In this document: positions 5,637-11,611 of the stretch, piece after piece
Layout: each line of letters opens with the position of its first letter
Numbering within the stretch: position 1 is the first letter of the stretch
Assembly (NCBI GenBank): GCA_030043595.1
Contig: JASHXJ010000125.1
Span: 1-11,754, forward strand
Direction of reading: 5' to 3'
From: Trebonia sp.
GTDB taxonomy: Bacteria > Actinomycetota > Actinomycetes > Streptosporangiales > Streptosporangiaceae
DNA length: 11,754 nt
Position numbers and translations under genes: made by a program
The notes under the pieces: model-generated
Database searches by the model: none
The model's input: only the letters and a program-made list of their open reading frames with translations
What the model was told of the DNA's origin: nothing

Positions 5637-5886
5637 GAATGTCACCTATTACGCGATCATCGACGAGTTTAGCAGCCGTGATCGCCCCGGAGGCGTGCTC
5701 CGCCGTGTGATGAATGACGATGGAAACATCGATGAAGTCTTCTCGCGCGACCTTCGATGGGAGTTCTCGCCACTTCTGTACGCCGCCGAACGTGGTGACA
5801 CCATGTTCGACTTCGTCCCTGTCAGCGAAGAGGAAGCTTCCCGGATCGTGACGCGGATTCGGGAGCAAGCCGGCACGGACGAGTAG
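5629..5886 (+). CDS. Small acidic protein, candidate immunity/antitoxin for the RelA-like protein
   Basis: The 85-residue soluble protein begins MAENVTYYAIIDEFSSRDRP and has about 21 acidic against 12 basic residues. It looks like a beta-rich core (YYAIIDEFSS, GGVLRRVMND, DLRWEFSPLLYAAERGD) followed by a short helix EEEASRIVTRIREQ. The ATG at 5629 overlaps the upstream stop codon (ATGGCTGA) and has GGAG seven bases before it inside the upstream gene, so the two proteins are translationally coupled. Its size, acidity and position directly after a toxin-like gene fit an immunity protein or antitoxin. I recall similar small proteins after this toxin type, but no Pfam name. The role is inferred from context. 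Confidence 0.72.
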   Translation: MAENVTYYAIIDEFSSRDRPGGVLRRVMNDDGNIDEVFSRDLRWEFSPLLYAAERGDTMFDFVPVSEEEASRIVTRIREQAGTDE

Positions 5887-5901
5887 ATCCCCGTGCCGGT
5901 T
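5868..5901. terminator. Bidirectional hairpin between convergent genes
   Basis: CCGGCACGG (5870-5878) pairs perfectly with CCGTGCCGG (5891-5899) around a 12-nt loop; a G-T and an A-T pair can extend the stem by two. The plus-strand TAG stop (5884-5886) is in the loop and the minus-strand TAA stop (5900-5902) abuts the stem. There is no long T-run, but GC-rich actinomycete terminators often lack one. Convergent genes 13 bp apart make a shared terminator likely. Confidence 0.55.
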
Positions 5902-7417
5902 ACGCGGCGGGGGCTCTGGGCGGTGCGTGGGTTCGCAGGATCTGGCGGCCGTCGGGGCTGCGGGCTTCGGAGGTGCCGTCGGGGTGCAGGATGACCTGCC
6001 AGCCCCAGCGGTGGATGCAGATGTCGTGGTGGAACTGGCAGTACAGGGCGCAGCTGGTCACGCTGGTGGGGCCGCCGTCGCTCTTGTGCACGAGGTGGTG
6101 CACGTCGCAGGCGGAGGCGGGCCGGTCGCAGCCGCCGGGCCAGGCGCAGTGCCGGTCGCGGAGCATGACCGCGCGGCGGATGCCGGCCGGGATGGTGGCG
6201 GAGCAGCCGATGTCCAGCGGCAGGCTCGGGGTGTTAAACGGCGGCTGGAGCAGGCCGGTGCGCAGCGCGGCGGCGATCCCGTTGGGGCCGGAGACGAAGT
6301 CGAGGGCGAGCCGGGCGATCGCGTACCGCAGCGCGGCCCGGGCCTGCGCGGACAGCGGCCGCGGGGCGGGGTGCTCGCCGCCGGCGGCATCGGCGTCGCT
6401 GCCGGGGTGGTGCCACCCGGCCGCCGACAGCGCCAGGTCGATGATCTGGTCGATCACGGCCATGTCGGCGTGGCCGGTGACGACCGGGACGATCATCGCG
6501 TCGCACGCGGCGACCTCGGCGTCCTTGCCGGCCAGGTAGCCCGGCTCGCCGGCCCGGGCGGCCAGCAAGGCGGCCTCCAGCTCGGAGGCGCCGGGCATCT
6601 GGCGCAGCTGGGACAGCGGGATGTGCACGGCCACCTGCGTGTCGGCGCCGGCCCGGCCGGGCACCATCCTGGCCCGGATCAGCAGCTCGCAGCCTTCCTG
6701 CAGCGCGTCATGGAACCGCTGCCCCTCGGTGCGGTGATCCTCCGGGCCGCGCTTCTTCCCCAGCGACTCCAGCACCGCACGCACCGCCGCCGCGCACTCG
6801 GGGGCCAGCCCGCCGCGCAGGCACGCCGCCCCGCCGAACGTGACGCCCACCTGCACGTACCGGTCATCAAAGCCGTCATCGTCATCAGGATCGGGCCGCT
6901 GCGACCGCCACTTCTCCAGCGCATAGGCCGCGATGGTGGCCAGGTCCTGCAGGTCCGCGCCCGCCGCGGCGGCATCGAGCAGGACCTGCTCGGTCTGGCC
7001 GCGCAGCTCATCGGGAAGCTGCCGGGTCCACTCGGCCATCGCCCGGCCCAGCGACTCCGAGATCCGCCCGGCCGCCAGCGCCTCGCCGATGCCGGGGTGC
7101 TCGCCGAGCCGGCGCATCCGCTTCACATCGGCCCGCGCGTCCCTGAGCGTCATCCGGGTCCTCGCCGCCAGCCACGACGCCGAGGTGGGGTACCCGTCCG
7201 CGTCATGCGCGTCGGCCGCGTCGAACCGGCGCAAGAACGCGGCGTGCGCTGCTGTCAGCTTCGCGCGGCTCTCGCCGAGCGAGACCAGCACGTCCCCCAG
7301 CGCGGCGGCCTCCACCCAGGCCCCGGCCGGGCCGTTGAGGTAATCCAGGCCCGCATGCATCATCCGCAGCGCCTCAGCGATGCTGCCAGCCGAAGCACCC
7401 TGTGCGTCACCGCACAT
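5900..7417 (-). CDS. DUF222 / 13E12-type HNH endonuclease-like protein
   Basis: The 505-residue protein has the standard two-part layout: a long helical DUF222 region (about residues 10-380, with GYPTSASWLAARTRMTLRDARADV typical of the family) and a C-terminal HNH domain (about 408-475). The HNH part has C424 and C430, then DVHHLVHKSDGGPTS (438-452, His440/His441), YCQFHH (459-464) and HRWGW. The central Asn of the usual 'T-x-x-x-N-x-x-x-x-C' stretch is replaced (TSVTSCALYC, Ser at 455), so catalytic competence is uncertain. These proteins are multi-copy in actinobacterial genomes (13E12 repeats of mycobacteria); their biological role is not settled. The ATG at 7417 has GGAGG nine bases upstream. 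A well-spaced promoter lies at 7466-7494, giving a leader of about 40 nt. It is convergent with the toxin/immunity pair and divergent from the HNH_2 gene. Confidence 0.92.
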   Translation of the reverse strand: MCGDAQGASAGSIAEALRMMHAGLDYLNGPAGAWVEAAALGDVLVSLGESRAKLTAAHAAFLRRFDAADAHDADGYPTSASWLAARTRMTLRDARADVKRMRRLGEHPGIGEALAAGRISESLGRAMAEWTRQLPDELRGQTEQVLLDAAAAGADLQDLATIAAYALEKWRSQRPDPDDDDGFDDRYVQVGVTFGGAACLRGGLAPECAAAVRAVLESLGKKRGPEDHRTEGQRFHDALQEGCELLIRARMVPGRAGADTQVAVHIPLSQLRQMPGASELEAALLAARAGEPGYLAGKDAEVAACDAMIVPVVTGHADMAVIDQIIDLALSAAGWHHPGSDADAAGGEHPAPRPLSAQARAALRYAIARLALDFVSGPNGIAAALRTGLLQPPFNTPSLPLDIGCSATIPAGIRRAVMLRDRHCAWPGGCDRPASACDVHHLVHKSDGGPTSVTSCALYCQFHHDICIHRWGWQVILHPDGTSEARSPDGRQILRTHAPPRAPAA

Positions 7418-7430
7418 CCTGGACCACCTC

Positions 7431-7440
7431 CCTCCGGAGG
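7431..7440. other. 10-bp palindrome covering the ribosome-binding site of the DUF222 gene
   Basis: CCTCCGGAGG is self-complementary and includes a Shine-Dalgarno-type GGAGG on each strand. In the minus-strand leader the outer GGAGG would lie about 13-17 bases from the ATG, beside the nearer GGAGG at 7427-7431. Local self-pairing could dampen translation; this is only a suggestion. Confidence 0.3.
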
Positions 7441-7465
7441 ACCGGCGTACTGATTTCTAATACAG

Positions 7466-7494
7466 ATAGTAGCATACATGTTCTAGTAGCACAA
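7466..7494 (-). promoter_or_regulatory. Sigma-70-type promoter for the DUF222-HNH gene
   Basis: Reading the minus strand, TTGTGC (7494-7489) is followed after exactly 17 bases by TACTAT (7471-7466), a TANNNT -10. Transcription would begin near 7459, some 42 nt before the ATG at 7417. The surrounding AT-rich island (7441-7515) contrasts with the GC-rich flanks. Confidence 0.55.
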
Positions 7495-7514
7495 ATTGTG
7501 TATCAAGATCGTCG

Positions 7515-7550
7515 ATGGGGCATGGATCACGTATGGGGCCTGGATCACGT
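7515..7550 (+). repeat. Two tandem 18-bp direct repeats upstream of the HNH_2 gene
   Basis: ATGGGGCNTGGATCACGT occurs twice back to back (7515-7532 and 7533-7550) with a single difference (A at 7522, C at 7540). The repeat ends 55 bp before the chosen start of the HNH_2 gene. It could be a pair of regulator sites. It is also in frame with an upstream extension of that gene (WGMDHV-WGLDHV), so a coding origin cannot be excluded. Confidence 0.6.
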
Positions 7551-7605
7551 CGTCCTGACTGGCGTTGCCACCCGCACCCCCTTGCCGCAGGCGCACAATA
7601 GCCAA

Positions 7606-8547
7606 ATGCGGGGTTATGTCGGCGTGACGGATGACGAGTGGTACCGGTTTCTCGCGGCCCGTCCTGAGGTCTCCGCCGTGGAGGTCAACTTCTGGCGGCC
7701 TGGCGGCGGCCGCGAATTCCACGCGCTGACGGCAGGCGAGCCGTTCTTTTTCAAGACCCACGCCCCGCATAACCGTGTCGTGGGCGGGGGCTTCTACAGT
7801 GGTTTCGCGGCGCTGCCCGTGTCGGAAGCCTGGCACATATTCGGCGAGGCGAACGGCGCCGATAGCCTGGAGCAGATGCGGGCGCGCATCGCCCATTACC
7901 GGCGGGAGCCGATCGGCCCCCGTGACGACCCGGAAATCGGCTGCGTCTTCGTCCGCGACGTCACCTTCTTCCCGGAGACCATGTCATACGAGCCGCCGCC
8001 CGGCTTCGCCCTGAACATCGTGCAGGGCAAGAGCTACGACATGGCGGATCGCCGTGTCGCCGGCTATTTCGGCGACCTCATGCAGCTCGTCCTCGGCAGT
8101 GCGATAGAGGTCGACCTAAGCCGGTCGTGGCACGACACTGGTCCTGTATTTGGCGATCCGAGGCTGGCGCCGTACCGGCTCGCGCAGCGGTCGTTCAAGG
8201 CCGTCGTCCTCACCGCTTACCACGGCCACTGCGCAATCACCGGCACGAAGATCCGCCCGGTGCTGGAAGCAGCCCACATCCGCCCCGTATCCGACGGCGG
8301 CCAGAACCGGCTCGATAACGGCCTTCTGCTCCGCTCGGACGTGCACACCATGTTTGACCGCGGCTATCTGGGCGTCGATTCCTCGCACCGGCTCGTGGTC
8401 AGCCCGCGCCTGCACGACGAGTTCGGCAACGGAGAGCAGTTCTACGCCAAGTCGGGGCAGGTTATCGCGCTGCCAGATCGGAAGGGTGACCGGCCGCACC
8501 GCGAGTTTCTGGAGTGGCATCTCGACACAGTCTTCAGGGCCTCATGA
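7606..8547 (+). CDS. HNH_2 endonuclease with N-terminal PUA/EVE-like domain
   Basis: The 313-residue protein has two parts. Residues 1-120 (MRGYVGVTDDEWYRFLA, VNFWRP, GEPFFFKTHAPHNRVVGGGF) resemble the small beta-barrel of PUA/EVE/ASCH-type domains, which in other nucleases read modified bases. Residues 193-255 are an HNH_2 domain: FKAVVLTAYHGHCAITG, LEAAHIRPVSDGGQNRLDNG and SDVHTMFDRGYLGV, with His224, Asn234 or Asn238, and His247 as likely active-site residues. The architecture suggests a stand-alone, possibly modification-dependent (type IV-like) restriction enzyme; this is inference from domain layout. The start at 7606 (ATG) fits where homology begins. Upstream ATG 7522 and earlier codons are in frame but include the 18-bp repeats. 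There is no clear ribosome-binding site; CACAAT six bases before the ATG would suit a leaderless message. No methyltransferase partner of restriction type is adjacent. Confidence 0.82.
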   Translation: MRGYVGVTDDEWYRFLAARPEVSAVEVNFWRPGGGREFHALTAGEPFFFKTHAPHNRVVGGGFYSGFAALPVSEAWHIFGEANGADSLEQMRARIAHYRREPIGPRDDPEIGCVFVRDVTFFPETMSYEPPPGFALNIVQGKSYDMADRRVAGYFGDLMQLVLGSAIEVDLSRSWHDTGPVFGDPRLAPYRLAQRSFKAVVLTAYHGHCAITGTKIRPVLEAAHIRPVSDGGQNRLDNGLLLRSDVHTMFDRGYLGVDSSHRLVVSPRLHDEFGNGEQFYAKSGQVIALPDRKGDRPHREFLEWHLDTVFRAS

Positions 8548-8644
8548 CCCTGGGCCGCGCTCAATTGCCGCCATGGCCGCCTAAGTACCGTTATCACTAG
8601 CTGCGGGGAAAATCGGTCCGCGCTAGCCTTAACGTCATTCGGAT

Positions 8645-8656
8645 CGGCGATCGCCG
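8645..8656. promoter_or_regulatory. 12-bp palindrome upstream of the methyltransferase gene
   Basis: CGGCGATCGCCG is perfectly self-complementary and ends 24 bp before the GTG start. It may be a regulator site, but such GC-rich palindromes arise by chance and no second copy was noticed in the window. Confidence 0.2.
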
Positions 8657-8680
8657 GTCAGTCTGGAGAGGGCGGCGGAT

Positions 8681-9490
8681 GTGATATCTGGTCCTGAGAG
8701 CACCAAAGAGCACCAGATACCTCTGGTCGACACCTCCGTTCCCCATCAGGCCCGGGTCTATGACTACTGGCTTGGCGGGAAGGACAACTTCGCGGTCGAT
8801 CGCGCGATGGGCGACCTGGCACTTCAGGTCAACCCGGACATCATTATGGGAGTCCGCGCTAACCGGGACTTCCTCATCCGCGCCGTGCGGTATCTCGCGG
8901 GCGAGGCCGGAATCCGGCAGTTCCTCGACATCGGCACCGGAATCCCCACAGCCAACAACACTCACGAGGTCGCGCAGGCAGTCGCCCCGGATTCGCGTGT
9001 GGTCTACGTGGACAAGGATCCCATCGTGCTCGCGCACGCCCGCGCGCTGCTGACCAGCACTCCGCAGGGGACTTGCGCTTACCTCGACGCCGACGCAAAC
9101 GATCCGGACACGATCCTCATGCTGGCCGAGCGCACGCTCGACTTCAGCCAGCCGATCGCTGTCACGATGCTCGCCATCTTGCAGGTGCTCAAGGACCCGT
9201 ACGCGGTGATCGAAAGGATCATGCGGGCGGTCCCATCCGGCAGCTACCTGGCGATCTCCATCCCTGCCAGCGACATCGACGCCGAGCGCCAGGCGGCGGC
9301 GGCCGCCCATCTCACGGAAGGCTCCCCCGGCGTCACTCTCACGTTCCGCAGCCGGCCCGAGGTGGAGCGATTCTTCGAGGGACTCGAACTAGTAGGGCCG
9401 GGCGTCACCACCGCCAACCGGTGGCGTCCGCTACCTGGGACGCCGGACCGCGAACTCCCCGCCTGGGTCGCCGTAGGCAAGAAGCCCTGA
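8681..9490 (+). CDS. SAM-dependent methyltransferase (DUF574 / Methyltransf_19 family)
   Basis: The 269-residue length and the N-terminal signature PHQARVYDYWLGGKDNFAVDR (21-41) are diagnostic of the actinobacterial DUF574 family. Motif I is FLDIGTGIPT (81-90), followed by VVYVDKDPIVLAHAR (107-121) with the acidic residue that holds the SAM ribose, and MLAILQVLKDP (163-173) as the later motif. The fold is a Rossmann methyltransferase; substrates of this large, multi-copy family are mostly unknown. It is cytosolic, with no membrane segment. The GTG start is supported by GGAGAGG about ten bases upstream and by the conserved N-terminus. It stands alone: 133 bp after the HNH_2 gene and 37 bp before the surface-protein unit, which has its own ribosome-binding site. 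It is not a restriction-type DNA methylase by sequence. Confidence 0.92.
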   Translation: MISGPESTKEHQIPLVDTSVPHQARVYDYWLGGKDNFAVDRAMGDLALQVNPDIIMGVRANRDFLIRAVRYLAGEAGIRQFLDIGTGIPTANNTHEVAQAVAPDSRVVYVDKDPIVLAHARALLTSTPQGTCAYLDADANDPDTILMLAERTLDFSQPIAVTMLAILQVLKDPYAVIERIMRAVPSGSYLAISIPASDIDAERQAAAAAHLTEGSPGVTLTFRSRPEVERFFEGLELVGPGVTTANRWRPLPGTPDRELPAWVAVGKKP

Positions 9491-9527
9491 GCGCGGCGGT
9501 CGGTAGGCGAGGAGGAGTAGGCGACGC

Positions 9528-10766
9528 TTGGAGAGCCGGGCGGGACCGTTCGGGATAACGGGAACAGAAGTGACTGATTCCCGCACCAGTGCAGCTGGGC
9601 TAGTTCCGGTGCGGGCACGGGCCGGGAAACTCGTGGCGTGGCCTGGCGCTTCCGCCGGTCGCGGCCTGCGGCGGTCCTGGCTGCGTTCAGTCGCGGGGAT
9701 ATGCCTGGCTGCCGCAGTGGTGGGCGGGCCGACAATGCTGGCGGGCAGTATTGCGGGCAGTATTGCGGCGGGGCCGCCCGCCAGTAGATCCGGGCTGGCA
9801 GCAGGCGCATCGTCGTCGTCTGCTTCGGTGCACTCCGCCGGCGCGCTCTTCATTGGCGCTGCGCACGCCTTGCAGGGCCGGGTGAGGGGCGGCAGGCCTA
9901 GTTTGCTTACCTTCTCCAGCCGCAGCGAGCCCTTCACGCAGAGCCAGCACGTTGCGCCCGGAGCACCTGGTGACCTTATGGCTACCGCGGGCAGCTCCCA
10001 GGTGAGCCTCTCGTGGACCGCGCCCGCATCGGACGGCGACTCGGCGCTGATCGGCTACGAGATCTACGAGGGGACCAGGTCGGGCGGCGAGCTGGTCAAG
10101 CCGGTGGGCTCGACTGGCCCCCTTACCACCAGCTACACGGTGACCAGCTTGATCAACGGCACCACCTACTACTTCGTGGTGAAAGCGGTGAACGACACCG
10201 CGGGTGCGGGCCCCGCGTCTAATGAGGCGTCGGCAACCCCGGGCGCGCAGACGATTAAGTTCGCGCAGCCGGCCGCCCAGCCGGTCGGCGCGACGTTCAC
10301 CGTGTCGGCGACCGCGTCCTCGGGGCAGCCGGTCACATTCAGCACGGACACCCCCAGCGTGTGCACGGTCACCGGTTCCACCGTCACCACCGTGGCGCCC
10401 GGCACCTGCACCATCACGGCCTCGCAAGCCGGGAACGCCAACTACGCGGCTGCCAGCGTTGTGCAGTCATTCCAGGTGCAGCTCGCCGGGCACCACACGG
10501 CAGCCAGGACGCTGCTGATCATCGTGCTGGCCGCCGCCGTGATCCTGGCGACGACGGCGGCCCTGCTGGCCCTGCTGGTCCTGCGCCGTCGGCGGGTGCG
10601 CTCGCGTTCGCGGGCTAGGCCCGAGCCAAGCGTGCGAGCCGTGCCGGACCCCGGGCCGCCTGCATCGGTAAGCGTCCATGCCACGGGAACAGGCGCCACG
10701 CACACGGTGCGCATCGAACCCACTCCCGGGGCCAGCATCACGACGATCCAGGAGACCTTGCCATGA
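9528..10766 (+). CDS. Membrane-anchored surface protein with FN3 and Ig-like domains
   Basis: Layout of the 412 residues: a variable head (1-45), a positively flanked hydrophobic segment (RRSWLRS then 54-73) that acts as signal or first membrane anchor, a Ser/Ala-rich linker (74-140), an FN3 domain (about 145-238; VSLSWTAPASDGDSALIGYEIY, TTYYFVVKAVND), a bacterial Ig-like repeat (241-318; QPVTFSTDTPSVCTV, GTCTITASQAGNANYAAAS, with Cys279/Cys294 possibly paired), a strong membrane helix (328-352), an RRRRVRSRSR stop-transfer and a 50-residue cytosolic tail. The folds mediate binding to proteins or sugars outside the cell; the ligand is unknown. The TTG start has GGAGGAG ten bases upstream; a GTG at 9570 is an alternative. 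It overlaps the next gene by ATGA, so the tail may bind that product. Confidence 0.78.
   Translation: MESRAGPFGITGTEVTDSRTSAAGLVPVRARAGKLVAWPGASAGRGLRRSWLRSVAGICLAAAVVGGPTMLAGSIAGSIAAGPPASRSGLAAGASSSSASVHSAGALFIGAAHALQGRVRGGRPSLLTFSSRSEPFTQSQHVAPGAPGDLMATAGSSQVSLSWTAPASDGDSALIGYEIYEGTRSGGELVKPVGSTGPLTTSYTVTSLINGTTYYFVVKAVNDTAGAGPASNEASATPGAQTIKFAQPAAQPVGATFTVSATASSGQPVTFSTDTPSVCTVTGSTVTTVAPGTCTITASQAGNANYAAASVVQSFQVQLAGHHTAARTLLIIVLAAAVILATTAALLALLVLRRRRVRSRSRARPEPSVRAVPDPGPPASVSVHATGTGATHTVRIEPTPGASITTIQETLP
9741..9764 (+). repeat. Two perfect 12-bp tandem repeats in the surface-protein gene
   Basis: GCGGGCAGTATT occurs twice in a row and encodes AGSI-AGSI at the outer end of the first hydrophobic segment. 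Copy-number change would alter the linker without breaking the frame. Confidence 0.7.
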
Positions 10767-11611
10767 CGCCCGCCATGGATGACCGTCCGCATACCGCTCT
10801 GGATCTGCTGTTCGGCCCGGGCGAAGGCGCCCCCGGCGCATTGGCCCAGAAGATTCTGTCCGCAGACGCCGACGGGCAGCTGGCCCGCGGCCTGGCGAAG
10901 CTGCCGAAGGTGACCCGCGAGGCCGCCGTCCGCGAGGCCGCGACCGCGGCGGCCGGACTCCTGGATATCGATCTGATCGGCATGCTCGTGGCCGGATGGC
11001 GCACGCATGATGACCTCACCGCCGCTGCCAGGCGCACCCTGGCCGCGCCCGGCAGCACCGAGTTGGTCGACGTGGCCACGCACCGGGTCACCACGACGCA
11101 ACAGCCCCAAGTCAGCGTCCTGGTCGACGGTCACCGGGTAGCCACACTTCAGCTGGGCCTGTCTGTCGTGTTCGACGTCAGCGCCCTGGTGGCAGGGATT
11201 AGCGCCGGGCGGCTGACCGCGCTGCATTCCGGGCGCTGTGAGATCACTGCCACACTGAGCATCCAGGGGACCGATGTCGCCACCAGGCAGGCACACTTCG
11301 AGCTGCCTGGCGTCGTCCCGCTCCGCCCGCCCATTCGGCTTCTACCGGCGAGCGACTACCCGGCCGCCGGGGGCCAGCCGCCTGCCGTCAACCCGGCGGC
11401 AGGTCCCATGAGCCCTGCACAGCAGGCCCAGCCGGCGGCCCAGGGAGCACCCGCGCTGGCGGTTCAAGGCGCCCCGGCCCCGGCCCCGGCGGCCCCTCCC
11501 CCCACGGCCCCTCCCCCGGCGGCCCCTCCCCCGGCGGCCCCTCCCCCGGCTACCGCGCAGAAGAAGCCCGGCCCGTCGAGGCCGTGGTGGCAGCGACAGT
11601 GGTGGGAGTGA
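10763..11611 (+). CDS. Conserved-looking protein with proline-rich, Trp-terminated tail
   Basis: This is a 282-residue soluble protein. Residues 10-95 are helical (ALDLLFGPG, AREAAVREAATAAAGLL, LIGMLVAGWRTHDDLTAAAR). Residues 98-185 form a beta-rich module (STELVDVATHRVTTTQQPQV, VLVDGHRVATLQLGLSVVFDV, GRCEITATLSIQGTDVATRQ) that I recall from actinomycete hypothetical proteins without known function. Residues 196-270 are a disordered A/P/Q-rich linker with APPP repeats, and the end is RPWWQRQWWE. The ATG overlaps the preceding stop (ATGA), with GGAGA eight bases upstream, so translation is coupled to the membrane surface protein and the two probably act together at the inner membrane face. A second ATG at 10775 is possible. 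No catalytic motif was seen. Confidence 0.72.
   Translation: MTPAMDDRPHTALDLLFGPGEGAPGALAQKILSADADGQLARGLAKLPKVTREAAVREAATAAAGLLDIDLIGMLVAGWRTHDDLTAAARRTLAAPGSTELVDVATHRVTTTQQPQVSVLVDGHRVATLQLGLSVVFDVSALVAGISAGRLTALHSGRCEITATLSIQGTDVATRQAHFELPGVVPLRPPIRLLPASDYPAAGGQPPAVNPAAGPMSPAQQAQPAAQGAPALAVQGAPAPAPAAPPPTAPPPAAPPPAAPPPATAQKKPGPSRPWWQRQWWE
11492..11551 (+). repeat. Four tandem 15-bp repeats encoding APPP(A/T)
   Basis: Units of GCCCCTCCCCCNNCN repeat at 11492, 11507, 11522 and 11537; units two and three are identical, one and four differ only at the end. They encode APPPT-APPPA-APPPA-APPPA in the disordered linker. The C-runs make this a likely place for slippage. Confidence 0.8.

Noticed and set aside
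5927..7453. Open plus-strand frame of 508 codons opposite the DUF222 gene
   Set aside because: It is the mirror of a strong gene in GC-rich DNA, composed mostly of G, A, R, V and P without any domain; the minus-strand product has clear family motifs.
8597..9310. Minus-strand frame opposite the DUF574 methyltransferase
   Set aside because: Shadow of a clear gene; no motif and unlikely composition.
8681..9490. The methyltransferase as the modification partner of the HNH_2 nuclease
   Set aside because: Its motifs are those of DUF574 proteins, not of DNA adenine or cytosine methylases (no DPPY or PC motif), and it has its own start signals.
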